This document shows, in pieces, positions 9,946-21,227 of a stretch of 64,000 bases of DNA. The stretch's first letter is position 1. Every line of letters starts with the position of its first letter. The DNA lies in NCBI GenBank assembly GCA_963662175.1, contig OY759221.1:35772045-35836044 (forward strand), given 5' to 3'. Source of the stretch: Aradus depressus (lineage: Eukaryota; Arthropoda; Insecta; Hemiptera; Aradidae). The translations under genes and the position numbers were made by a program. The notes beneath the pieces were generated by a model. The model saw only the letters and a program-made list of their open reading frames with translations. It was not told where the DNA came from and made no database searches.

Positions 9946-10385
9946 CGCCTACTACCAGAGTGCTCATTCGACACTCGAGTGGACATGAGACCGACTCTAC
10001 TGTGGGAGGATTTTCCCTACCCTAAATTTTTATTAACCTAGGGCAGGGGTCTTTAACGAGTACCTGTCATCGTACAGGCTCGGGACCATCGCTTGACGTC
10101 CCATCCGAAAGACGGCGTGCTTAAGTTTATTTTAAGGCCAAGGATCTTAGGTTTTTATCTGGAAGGTGAAAAACCCTTGATGGGACGTTAAGCGATGATC
10201 CCGAGCCTGTACGATGTTAATGACTCCTACCCTAGGTTGAATAAAAAATTTAGAGTAAGCAAAATTTAAGGTTTCCATACTACACCCATCGAACTCATGC
10301 CCACCAGAGTGACGAAAGAGCCCTCTGCTAGTAGGCGATATGACCTTGTAGTTAAAGCCCGGGCATGAGACATAATGACTAACTA
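9946..10385. repeat. Head-to-head inverted pair of partial SINE1 copies
   Basis: 9946-10133 is SINE1 in minus orientation. From about 10134 the sequence turns round and 10160-10385 is SINE1 in plus orientation. Both lack the tRNA-like head, so the pair forms a long imperfect hairpin. The minus-strand frame at 10147-10401 is a by-product. Confidence 0.8.
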
Positions 10386-10457
10386 TTATTTTTATGTCCA
10401 TATTTACAAAGAAAATGTAGCGTACATAAACATGATGGCAGATAATTATCTAATCCT

Positions 10458-10517
10458 AAAATTCACCAACTTTTTTTTAGTAAATTATAATATACTAAAA
10501 AAAAGTTGGTGAATTTT
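10458..10517. repeat. Perfect 25-bp inverted repeat
   Basis: Arms 10458-10482 and 10493-10517 (AAAATTCACCAACTTTTTTT... and its complement) are perfectly complementary around a 10-bp AT loop. It may be a tiny fold-back element. Confidence 0.85.
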
Positions 10518-10539
10518 TATGTTAAGTCCCTTTGGCCGA

Positions 10540-10707
10540 TTTGGCTGAAAATCAAAAAGTGTCGGGAATCAAACATGAAGTTTCGCTACGATATATTCAT
10601 TCTATCACTTTTCTCTCTAGCTTCTACTGTCTAAAATTAATTTTATCTCAAACCTTGTCTGGGCATCCTCTCCTCTTTTTGATAATCAACCATTACAGTC
10701 GATTTTA
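10540..10707. repeat. Short ACTTCCCC repeat fragment
   Basis: 10535-10615 matches the family module (GGCCGATTTGGCTGAAAATC, GATATATTCATTCTATC). The rest is unassigned. Confidence 0.5.
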
Positions 10708-10879
10708 TTAATCTACTAGCAGTAATACCCGGCGTTACCCGGGGAACTTTGACATTTCTCCCAATATCTCCTATAAGGCTATTCAGTTCCTCGACAGTGA
10801 TGTTATAATTTTTAATTATTCATACGGAATTCAACTGTAGTAACGCAAGTAATTTTTTAGGATCCCTGGGCACCACAGC

Positions 10880-12095
10880 TAGTATGCGCCTTTCAACTGC
10901 GGAAACGACAGCTAGTGAATACTTAGCATCGCTGGACGTCCTAGCCAGTGCGTACATAAGAACGTTTTGACCACAGCTAGTATGTGCCTTGCAACGCTGG
11001 GCACCACAGCTAGTACGTAGTTAGGAACGCTGGGCACCACAGGTAGTATATGCCTTGCAACTGCGGACCCCACCGCTAGTACCTAGTTAGAAACGCTGGG
11101 CATCACAGCTAGTATGTGCCTTGCGACGGCGGACCCCACAGCAGGTACGTAGTTAGGAACGCTGGTCACCACAGCTAGTATGAGCCTCGCAACAGCGGAC
11201 CCCACATCTAGTACGAAATTAGGAACGCTGGGCATCACAGCTAGTAAGTGCCTTGCAACAGCGGACCCCACAGCTAGTACGTAGTTAGAAACGCTCAGCA
11301 TCACAGCTAGTATGTGTTCTGCAACGGCGGACCCCACCGCTAGTACCTAATTAGAAACGCTGGGCATCACAGCTAGTATGTTTTTGCAACGGCGGACCCC
11401 ACAGCCAGTACGTAGTTAGAAACGCTCAGCATCACAGCTAGTATGTGTTCTGCAACGGCGGACATCACCGCTAGTACCTAATTAGAAACGCTGGGCATCA
11501 CCGCTAGTATGTTTTTGCAACGGCGGACCCCACAGCTAGTACGTAGTTAGAAACGCTCAGCATCACAGCTAGTATGTGTTCTGCAATGGCGGACCCCACC
11601 GCTAGTACCTAATTAGAAACGCTGGGCATCACCGCTAGTATGTTTTTGCAACGGCGGACCCCACAGCTAGTACGTTTTTAGGAACACTGGGCCCTACAGC
11701 TAGTAGGTGCCTTGCAACTGCGGAGCCCACAGATAGTATGTAGTTAGAACCACAGGGCATCACAGATAGTATGTGCCTTGCAACAGCGGACCCCACAGAT
11801 AGTACGTTTTTAGGAACGCTGGGCCCTACAGCTATTAAGTGCTTTGCAACAGCGGACCCCACAGTTAGTATGTAGTTAGAACCACTGGGCATCACAGCTA
11901 GTATGTGTTTTGCAACGGCGGACCCCACAGCTAGTACGTAGTTAGAAACGCTCAGCATCACAGCTAGTATGTGTTCTACAACGGCGGACCCCACCGCTAG
12001 TACCGAGTTAGAAACGCTGGGCATCACAGCTAGTATGTTTTTGTAACGGCGGACCCCACAGATAGTACGTAGTTAGAACCACTGGGCATCAGCTA
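10880..12095. repeat. 66-bp minisatellite array A1
   Basis: Units read CACAGCTAGTAYGTGCCTTG, CAACAGCGGACCC followed by CACAGCTAGTACGTAGTTAG, GAACGCTGGGCAT. Each 66-bp unit is thus two related 33-bp halves beginning CACAGCTAGTA. Because 66 is a multiple of 3, the minus strand stays open for long stretches (11083-11337, 11635-12027) with a 22-residue period. Confidence 0.9.
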
Positions 12096-13164
12096 GTGTA
12101 TTTTTCTATTTGGCCATCAATAATAGTACATGTGAAATTCCATGACAATCCGATCATCCGTTAATGACCTATCACTATCTTCAAATTTAGTCCTACCCCC
12201 ATACCCCCCCTCCCGTTCACAATTTTTTGACGCCACACCCTATTTTTCTATTTAGCCTTTATGAATACTACATGTGAAATTTCGTGACAATCCGATCATC
12301 CGTTAATGACATCACTATACTTGTACTTAGGCCCCCATCAACCCACCCTCCCGTTCAAAATTTTGTGACATATACACCCTATATTTCTATTTGGCTTTTA
12401 AGAATACTACATGTGAAATTCCATGACAATACGACCAACCGTTATTGAGCTAGCACTATATTTATACTTAAGCACTTCCGCCACTACCCCCCCTCCCGAA
12501 CAAAATTTTGAGCCGTCACACCGCCTATTTTTCTATTTGACTTTCAGAAATACTACATGTGAAATTTCGTGACAATCTGACCAACCGTTAATGAGCCAGC
12601 ACTATATTTATACTTAGGCCTATCCCCACAACCTCCCCTCCCGTTCAAAACTTTGGGTCGCCACACATCTTATATTTCTATTTGCATTTTAAAAATACTA
12701 CATGTGAAATTTCGTGACAATCTGACCAACCGTTAATGAGCCAGCACTATATTTATACTTAGGCCTATCCCCACAACCTCCCCTCCCGTTCAAAACTTTG
12801 GGTCGCCACACATCTTATATTTCTATTTGCATTTTAAAAATACTACATGTGAAATTTTGTGACAATCCGACCAATCTTTGAATAGTTAGCTCTATATTTA
12901 TACTTAGGCCTACCCCCCCCCCCTCCCCCCGTTCAAATTTTTGGGACGCCACACACCTTTTTTTTTATTTGGTCTTCAGGAATACTACATGTGAAACTTC
13001 GTAACAATGCGACCAACCGTTAATGAGCTAGCTCTATATTTATACTTAGGCCCCCCCCTCAACCCCCCCTCCCGTTCAAAACTTCAGAACGCCCCACACA
13101 CCTTATTTTTCTATTTGGCCTTCAGGAATACTCCATGTGAAATTTCGTGACAATCCGACCAACG
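12096..13164. repeat. 142-146-bp minisatellite array B1
   Basis: Anchor CATGTGAAA recurs at 12129, 12271, 12410, 12556, 12701, 12846, 12988 and 13134 (spacing 139-146). Two adjacent units (12556-12845) are almost identical, showing recent duplication. Each unit has a CCAACCGTTAATGAG block and a C-run near CCCCCCTCCCGTTC. Confidence 0.9.
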
Positions 13165-14440
13165 TTAGGAACGCTGGTCACCACAGCTAGTATGTGCCTC
13201 GCAACAGCGGACCCCACAGCTAGTACGAAGTTAGGAACGCTGGGCACTACAGCTAGTAAATGCCTTGCAACAACGGACCCCACAGCTAGTACGATATTAG
13301 GAACCCTGAGCATCACAGCTAGTATGCTTTTGCAACGACGGACCCCACAGCTAGTACGTTTTTAGGAACGCTGGGCCCTACAGGTAGTAGGTGCCTTGCA
13401 ACTGCGAACCCCACAGATAGTATGTAGTTAGAACCACAGGGCATCACAGCTAGTATGAGTTTTGCAACGGCGGACCCCACGGCTAGTACCTACGAAGAGA
13501 AATACGCTGGGCCACACTGCTAGCGCCTTGCAACAGCAGACCCCACAGCTAGTACGTAATTAGAAACGCTGGGCATCACAGCTAGTAAATGTCTTGTAGG
13601 TGCCTTGCAACAGCGAACCCCACAGCCAGTACATAGTTAGGAACGCTGGGGCTGAGCACTACAGCTAGTAAATGTCTTGCAACAGTGAACCCCACAGCGA
13701 ATACATAGTTACTACTACTACATGTGAAATTCATGACAATCCGATTCATGACAATACGATCAACCGTTAAAGAGTTAGCTCTATATTTATACTTAGGCCC
13801 CCCCACAACCCTCCCTCCCGTTCAAAACTTTGGGACGCCACACACCTTTTTTTCCTATTTGGCTTTTAAAAATACTACATGTGAAATTTCATGACGATTC
13901 GCCCATTAGTTAATGAGTTAGCTCTATATTTATACTTAGGCCCCCCCACTACCCCCCTCCCGTAAAACATTTTGAGCCGTCACACCGCCTATTTTTTTTA
14001 TTTGGTCTTCAGGAATACTACATGTGAAACTTCGTGACAATCCGACCAACTGTTAAAGAGTTAGCTCTATATTTATACTTAGGCCCCCCCACAACCCCCC
14101 CTCCCGTTCAAAACTTTGGGACGCCACACACCTTTTTTTCCTATTTGGCTTTTAAAAATACTACATGTGAAATTTCATGACGATTCGCCCATTAGTTCAT
14201 GAGTTAGCTCTATATTTATACTTGAGCCCCCCCACAACCCCCCCTCCCGTTCCAAACTTTGGGACGCCACACACCTTTTTTTCCTGTTTGGCTTTTAAAA
14301 AGACTACGTGTGAAATTTCATGACAATTTGACCATTAGTTAATGAGTTAGCACTATTTATATACTTAGGCCCCCCTTACAACCCCCCCTCCCGATCAAAA
14401 TTTTGGGACGCCACATAGCCTATTATTCAATCGGGCTAAA
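13165..14440. repeat. Second 66-bp and roughly 140-bp arrays
   Basis: At 13164 the B array breaks inside its CCAACCGTT block and switches to 66-bp units until about 13705, then returns to B units at TACTACTACATGTGAAATT. The same junction at 17465 in copy 2 shows it predates the copies' separation. Confidence 0.85.
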
Positions 14441-14595
14441 AAGAATGCTACATGGAAAGTTTCATAAAAATCCGTCCAGCGGTTTGGGCGTGATGCTGGA
14501 ACAAACATACATACATACATACATACATACATACATACATACAAACAAACATACAAACAAACAAACAAACCCCGTTTCAGCTTTATTAATATAGA

Positions 14596-14769
14596 TTATA
14601 TCACAACGTACACAAGTTTTAATTTGTGTTCATATCTATACATACATCTTTTTTTTTTTGGCATTTTTCTTCCATAGTGGATCGGTGTCACCATATTTAA
14701 AGTCAGTCTGAACGTTGTGCTGACGTTGGCATAATCCGAAACTAGCACACTCTATGGCTCTGTCAGTTA
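14596..14769. other. Spacer
   Basis: Unassigned sequence between composite element 1 and the 440-bp satellite. It contains a T-run at 14650. Confidence 0.3.
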
Positions 14770-16317
14770 ACAAATATTAAATCTATAAACCGTTGAAAAG
14801 CAAGAAATTTGAAGAATGGAGTCTACCGAGCTCAGGATCGCCACTTAGAAATCTAGCTGAGGCACTTAGGTCAGATGTTTTAATCGGGAAGTTAAAAATA
14901 ACTTTGAGCACTTCGTCCTTCGGATGGGACATTAAGCGATGATCCAGGGCTTTTTCGAATGTGAGGTACTCGATAATGAGACGTATGTTATGTAAATAAA
15001 CCTGGGTAGGTCAATTTCCACTTAGGTTGAAAGCCTTGAGCACGTCGTCCTTCGGATGGGACTTTCCGGATATATCTGAATCTGTAGTATCAGTTTTAAC
15101 AATTATTAAGCCTATAAACCGTTAAAAAGCGAGAAATTTCAAGAATGGAGTCTACCGAGCTCAGGATCGCCACTTAGAAATCTAGCTGAGGCACTTAGGT
15201 CAGATGTTTCAATCGGGAAGTTAAAAAACACTTTGAGCACGTCGTCCTTTGGATGGGACTTTAAGCGATGATCCAGGGCTTTTTCGAATGTGAGGTACTC
15301 GATAATGAGACGTATGTTATGTAAATAAACCTGGTTAGGTGAAATTTCACTTAGGTTGAAAATAGCCTTGAGCACGTCGTCCGTCGGATGGGACTTATCG
15401 GATATATCTGATTCTGTCGTATCAGTTTTAACAGTTATTAAGCCTATAAACCGTTAAATAGCGTGAATTTTTTGAAAAACATTTTTATTTTGATTTTTGT
15501 GTAGGATTCAGATAATCCGGTCGTTCTCTATCAGTTTTAACAAATATTAAATCTATAAACCGTTAAAAAGCGAGAAATTTCAAGAATGGAGTCTACCGAG
15601 CTCAGGATCGCCGCTTAGAAATCTAGTTGAGGCACTTAGGTCAGATGTTTTAATCGGGAAGCTAAAAATAACTTTGAGCACGTCGTCCTTCGGATGGGAC
15701 ATTAAGCAATGATCCAGGGCTTTTTCGAATGTGAGGTACTCGATAATGAGACGTATGTTATGTAAATAAACCTGGGTAGGTCAATTTCTACTTAGGTTGA
15801 AAGCCTTGAGCACGTCGTCCTTCGGATGGGACTTTCCGGATAAATCTGAATCTGTCGTATCAGTTTTAACAATTATTAAGCCTATAAACCGTTAAATAGC
15901 GCAAATTTTTTGAAAAACATTTTTATTTTGATTTTTGTGTAGGATTCAGATAATCCGGTCACTTCTCTATCAGTTTTAACAAATATTTAATCTATAAACC
16001 GTTAAAAAGCGAGAAATTTGAAGAATGGAGTCTACCGAGCTCAGGATCGCCACTTAGAAATCTAGCTGAGGCACTTAGGTCAGATGTTTTAATCGGGAAG
16101 TGAAAAATAACTATGAGCACGTCGTCCTTCGGATGGGACTTTAAGCGATGTTCCAGGACTTTTTCGAATGTGAGGCCTGTCGTATCAGTTTTAACAATTA
16201 TTAAGCCTATAAACCGTTAAATAGCGCAAATTTTTTGAAAAACATTTTTATTTTGATTTTTGTGTAGGATTCAGATAATCCGGTCGTTCTCTATCAGTTT
16301 TAACAAATATTAAATCT
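14770..16317 (+). repeat. 440-bp satellite derived from SINE1
   Basis: Anchor AAGAATGGAGTCTACCGAGC occurs at 14812, 15142, 15582 and 16021 (spacing 330, 440, 439). The unit aligns with SINE1: GTCTACCGAGCTCAGGATCG with GTCTTCTGAGCTCAAGATCG, TGAGGCACTTAGG with CGAGGCCCTTAG, and GTCGTCCTTCGGATGGGAC with CCGTCCTTCGGATGGGAC, followed by GAGGTACTCG. The B box is lost. An unrelated block containing TAAACCGTTAAAAAGCG separates the SINE-like parts. The array sits between the two composite elements. Confidence 0.85.
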
Positions 16318-16412
16318 ATAGCAGTTATACCCGGCGTTGCCCGGGGAACTTTGATTTTTCTCCCAATATCTTCTATAACGCTAATCAGTTCCTCGACAGT
16401 ACATTCATGATG

Positions 16413-17006
16413 TTATGAATACTTAGCATCGCTGGACGTCCTAGTCAGTGCGTACTTAAGAACGTTTGTGACCACAGCTAGTATGTGGCTTGCAACGCTG
16501 AGCACCACAGCTAGTACGTAGTAGGGAATGCTGGGCATCATAGCTAGTATGTGCCTTGCGACGGCGGACCCAACAGCTAGTACGTAGTTAGGAACGCTGG
16601 TCACCACAGCTAGTATGTGCCTCGCAACAGCGGACCCCACAGCTAGTACGAAGTTAGGAACGCTGGGCATCACAGCTATTAAGTGCCTTGCAACAGCGGA
16701 CCCCACAGCTAGTATGTAGTTAAATACGCTGGGCATTACAGTTAGTAAGTGCTTTGCAACAGCGAACTTCACAGCTAGTACATAGTTAGGAACGCTGGGC
16801 ACTACAGCTAGTAAATGCCTTGCAACAACGGACCCCACAGCTAGTACGAACTTAGGAACGCTGGGCACTACAGCTAGTAAATGCCTTGCAACAACGGACC
16901 CCACAGCTAGTACGATAATAGGAACCCTGGGCATCACAGCTAGTATGCTTTTGCAACGACGGACCCCACATCTAGTACCTACGTAGTTAAATACGCTGGG
17001 CCACAC
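16413..17006 (-). other. 197-codon open frame across the 66-bp array
   Basis: The frame repeats a 22-residue unit close to AVMPSVPNYVLAVGSAVARHLL about eight times. It exists because the 66-bp period is a multiple of 3 and one frame lacks stops. The C-terminal part runs into AT-rich residues. No promoter, splice site or homologue supports translation. I treat it as a probable artefact that deserves one check. Confidence 0.2.
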
Positions 17007-17465
17007 TGCTAGCGCCTTGCAACAGCAGACCCCACAGCTAGTACGTAATTAGGAACGCTGGGCCCTACAGGTAGTAGGTGCCTTGCAACTGCGAACCCCA
17101 CAGATAGTATGTAGTTAGAACCACAGGGCATCACAGCTAGTATGAGTTTTGCAACGGCGGACCCCACAGCTAGTACCTACGAGTGAAATACGCTGGGCCA
17201 CACTGCTAGCGCCTTGCAACAGCAGACCCCACAGCTAGTACGTAATTAGAAACGCTGGGCATTACAGCTAGTAAATGTCTTATAGGTGCCTTGCAACAGC
17301 GAACCCCACAGCCAGTACATAGTTAGGAACGCTGGGGCTGAGCACTACAGCTAGTAAGTACCTTGCAACAGCGGACCCCACAGCTAGTACGATATTAGGA
17401 ACGCTGGACATCACAGCTAGTAAATGTCTTGCAACAGTGAACCCTACAGCGAATACATAGTTACT

Positions 17466-18600
17466 ACTACTACATGTGAAATTCATGACAATCCGATTCA
17501 TGACAATACGACCAACCGTTAATGAGCTAACTCTATATGTATATTTAGCCCCCCCCCACAACCCTCCTACCTGTTCAAAATTTTGGGCCGTCACACACCT
17601 AATATTTCTATTTGACCTTTAGGAATACTACATGTGAAATTTCATGACAATTCGACCATTAGTTAATGAGTTAGCACTATTTATATACGTAGGCCCCCCT
17701 TACAACCCCTCCTCCCGATCAAAACATTGGAACGCCACACACCTTATTTTTCTATTTGGTCTTCAGGAATACTCCATGTGAAATTTCGTGACAATCCGAC
17801 CAACCATTAAAGAGTTAGCTCTATATTTATACTTAGGCCCCCCCACAACCCCCCCTCCCGTTCAAAACTTTGGGACGCCACACACCTTTTTTTGCTATTT
17901 GGCTTTTAAAAATTCTACATGTGAAATTTCATGACGATTCGCCCATTAGTTAATGAGTTAGCTCTATATTTATACTTAGGCCCCCCCACATCCCCCCCTC
18001 CCGTTCAAAACTTTGGGACGCCACACACCTTATTTTTCTATTTGGCCTTCAGGAATACTCCATGTGAAATTTCGTGACAATCCGACAACCGTTAAAGAAT
18101 TAGCTCTATATTTATACTTAGGCCCCCCTTACAACCCCCCCTCCCGTTCAAAACTTTGGGACGCCACACACCTTTTTTTCCTATTTGGCTTTTAAAAATA
18201 CTACATGTGAAATTTCGTGACAATTCGACCAACCGTTAAAGAGTTAGCTCTATATTTATACTTAGGCCCCCCTTACAACCCCCCCTCCCGATCAAAACTT
18301 TGGGACGCCACACACCTTTTTTTCCTATTTGGCTTTTAAAAATACTACATGTGAAATTTCATGACGATTCGCACATTAGTTAATGAGTTAGCTCTATATT
18401 TATACTTAGGCCTCCCACAACCCCCCCTCCCGTTCAAAACTTTGGGACGCCACACACCTTTTTTTCTTGTTTGGCTTTTAAAAAGACTACCTGTAAAATT
18501 TCATGACAATTCGCCCATTAGTTAATGAGTTAGCACTATTTTTATACTTAGGCCTCCCCACAACCCCCCCTCCCGATCAAAATTTTGGGACGCCACATAG
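17466..18600. repeat. 140-145-bp array B2
   Basis: Eight or so units with CTACATGTGAAATTTC, ATTAGTTAATGAGTTAGC and a run of C before CTCCCGTTCAAAACTTTGGG. The last, diverged unit (CTATTATTCAATCGGGCTC, CCAGCGGTTTGGGCGTGATG) forms the 3' end of the element. Confidence 0.9.
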
Positions 18601-18729
18601 CCTATTATTCAATCGGGCTCAAAAGAATGCTACATGGGCAGTTTCATAAAAATCCGTCCAGCGGTTTGGGCGTGATGCTGGAACAAACATACAAACAAAC
18701 AAACCCCGTTTCAGCTTTATTAATATAGA

Positions 18730-19468
18730 TTTATTTTTTTCTTATTTATTTATATAAATAAGAAAAAAATAAATACTCTTTTATACTTTTTTTTTTTTAC
18801 ATATTCTCTTTTATTTATATAGTAGATACTATTATTTATTTTTTTCTTCATAATTAAGCTGTTAATTTTATGTTATATAATGTTAATCTTTTGTATATTT
18901 ATATATTTTTAATTTCTAGTTATCTCCAATGTAGCACTAATTTATTTATTTCTTTTTACGACATACTGATACTATATTTTATTGTTTCATTTTCTTTACT
19001 CTGTATGTATTTATTCTTAGTGGATCTCGGTCCCAGAATAATAATAATAATAAAATTTCTTTTCATTTCATTTCTATCAGGAGTTATCGTGTCCACCATA
19101 CATACAGAGAATTTTTTTTTTTTTTCGTTTCTTTCCGTTTTCGTTTTTCGCCATCAGAACTTTGAATATAGCGTAAGCCGAAACAAGGATATTGTTAAAA
19201 TGAGGGAATAGATAATATACATTTAAAGAAAAGTTCTTTGTTTTATTTATTATTAATTTCATACTTTTGAATAAATTCTAAACAAGTGATTTAACTTTAA
19301 AATATTGAAAAATAATTGGAAATCAATAGTTAATTTAGTTTTATTTTAAATTGTCGCTATTTAAAGCGGGAAAAGTCACAGGAATGAACAAAATTTGAAA
19401 CTAATTAAGAAGGAGAAAATGACAAACTATATCGGCGGCGAGTAAAGTTAAATAAGTTTGATGACAAG
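18730..19468. repeat. AT-rich stretch: palindrome, LINE-like tail, ACTTCCCC scrap
   Basis: 18730-18774 is a near-perfect palindrome around TATTTATATAAATA. 19020-19060 has GTGGATCTCGGTCCCAGAAT and an AATAATAATAA run, like the 3' UTR tail of a LINE. 19070-19130 is an ACTTCCCC repeat scrap (GGAGTTATCGTGTCCACC). The open frames in T-rich sequence here are not credible. Confidence 0.5.
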
Positions 19469-19686
19469 AAGAAACGGAGACAGTTCTCATTAGCAAAGTT
19501 GAGATATTAGGGCAGGGTAAGTAAGTAACAAGGTGAAGAAGGGAGAGCGGCAACGTTCTACAAGAGGTGTTAAATTAAACACTTCTGTCTGGTTAGTCTT
19601 GCGGAAGATATCTCTACATCTACCGAAAGGGGAGCAACAAATATTCCTTGTTATTCTCATCCTACATAGTCAAGTGCCGAAATAAC
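19469..19686 (+). repeat. Direct repeat, first copy
   Basis: About 218 bp that recur at 21228-21440 in the same orientation with roughly 90% identity by eye, for example GTTGAGATATTAGGGCAGG and CTGTCTGGTTAGTCTTGCGG. No coding sense seen. Confidence 0.85.
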
Positions 19687-19834
19687 TAAGTCATCCGAGT
19701 TTGAAATTAATTTGAATGGGGAAAATGTAGGACACGGGGGGGGAGAGAGGGGGGTTATAAGGAAATCATGTCATGCCTACACTTATTGATAATTTAATAA
19801 AAAAATATTTTAAAACGTGTTACTATACGTTAAG

Positions 19835-20196
19835 CAGTGCCGGATTAACCTATAAGCAAACTAAGCAATTGTTTAGCACATGACGTCTCGGGGGCACCAA
19901 GTCCGCAGTCCTATTTTTGAAATAGTTATTTATTTAAATAATTAATTATTTCTCAATTTTATTTTTATTTTTTCGTAAATCTGCTTTTATTTTTTATTAA
20001 AAATGGAACTAATACGTTAAAAATAAAAACATTGGAAGGCCAAGTATCGAATCCTGATTTTGATAATACTGAGGAAGGAAATGTGTCTGACGAAGAAGTG
20101 CACGTATATGATGAACGAATGGCGTATTTAGACAAAAGAGAAATTTTGTGTTTTAGTAAATTCCGAATACATTTTTTGCGTTCCGTGTTGATATAG
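19835..20196 (+). mobile_element. hAT-like transposon, 5' end fragment
   Basis: CAGTGCCGGATTAACC at 19835 is a typical hAT-type terminal sequence. A frame ending at TAG 20194-20196 reads LEGQVSNPDFDNTEEGNVSD, EEVHVYDERMAYLDKRE, which looks coding but I cannot place it. No matching right terminus (GGTTAATCCGGCACTG) is visible, so this is a 5' fragment or a decayed copy. Confidence 0.5.
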
Positions 20197-20199
20197 TGG

Positions 20200-20345
20200 A
20201 AATACTAATGAATAAAATAAAATGATAGATAAAACACTTTTTTGAACACTTATATTGTCTAATTCCACAAACATATACTTAAATGTGTGCCGGTTTCGGC
20301 TTACGCCATCGTCAGCACAATGTTCAACAATAATTCAGATATTTG
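20200..20345. repeat. Fold-back element arm with hammerhead-like motif
   Basis: Resembles one arm of the hairpin element at 35673-35882. On the minus strand it has CTGACGA, a T, GGC-GTAA-GCC, then GAAACCGG. Confidence 0.55.
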
Positions 20346-21227
20346 CCAGGCATACATATTTATATTAACCTAAGAGTACCTGAGGTGAAAGGGTCCCCTT
20401 CCTCTGGTAAAACCAGGGGGTGGAAGTCTATATTCTAACTGTAATAGCTAACTGTGCACTTATTTGAAAACCAAGAAAATAAAATTAAAATAGAACTAAA
20501 AACTAACATTACAAGAAAACAATATAACAAATGTACAATATATAGCTATGTAGGAAGTTATTTAACCTAGATTAATGTTGTCATGGATATTTGTTATCTG
20601 AAAGGGAGGAAATGAGGATATAAAGGAGAAAATTTGAAGTGTGTTTGGTCGTTTAAACAATTCCCATTTTTTCGAGTCCTATAAATTTATAGGTCTCGTT
20701 GGCGTTGTAACTTTGATCCAATTGGTCCTCATTCGACTCTGAGAGGACCTTAATGATTGAAAATGAAATAAGAAACAGTTTTGGTAAGGAGCAAATTTTT
20801 GATAGGAGTCACCGTTTTTGCCTAATTCAAGCAAACGTTTGAAAATGGGTTTCAAGATATCATTTAAGATAGTTTTCGGTTTGTACCTCGTAAACCGGAC
20901 TACCTTTCAACAATTTTATTTCATACCAACTGTGATTTTTCTCGATTATATTACAACTTTAATTTGAAAAGATTGTTCATTAGCTAATAATTACCAGCGG
21001 TATCTTATAAATTGTACTAAAGCTCCAGTAGTCTCAATTCAGTACCCTTCTTTTTCTTATACAATTCCAGAGTTAGTAGGCCCCCAAAATTCCAATCATA
21101 TACACACTAAACTTGTTCAGAGTTCTTGAAACGTAAAATTCCCTTTAAAACTCGATCTCGGATTTTCACACGATTATAAGAGTTAAAAAGTTATAAAGAA
21201 AGTAATAATTGAAGTTGAAACTGCTTT
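20346..21227. other. No gene identified
   Basis: AT-rich. 20800-21230 has phrases (CGATCTCGGATTTTCACACG, GGGCCCCC-like) loosely similar to 55850-56060, suggesting an old dispersed repeat. Confidence 0.3.

Larger units (their letters stand above)
10708..14595 (+). mobile_element. Composite minisatellite-bearing element, copy 1
   Basis: Starts with CTAGCAGTAATACCCGGCGT, CCCGGGGAACTTTGAC and ends with CAGCTTTATTAATATAGATT after a CATA/CAAA microsatellite. The second copy at 16308-18729 has the same ends. Inside, a 66-bp array (10880-12095), a 142-146-bp array (12096-13164), a second 66-bp array (13165-13705) and a second roughly 140-bp array (13706-14440) alternate. No reverse transcriptase or transposase is present, so it must be non-autonomous. 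Ends of this style recur in insect genomes, but I cannot assign a class. Confidence 0.75.
16308..18729 (+). mobile_element. Composite minisatellite-bearing element, copy 2
   Basis: Starts AATCTATAGCAGTTATACCC, GGCGTTGCCCGGGGAACTTT and ends CAGCTTTATTAATATAGATT like copy 1. It has one 66-bp array (16420-17465), one 140-145-bp array (17466-18600) and a short CAAA tail. Its left edge abuts the 440-bp satellite at AAATATTAAATCTATA, a phrase of that satellite. Confidence 0.75.

Noticed and set aside
18870..19211. 113-codon frame of membrane-like composition
   Set aside because: AT-rich retrotransposon tail plus an ACTTCCCC repeat scrap. The hydrophobic look comes from T-rich codons.
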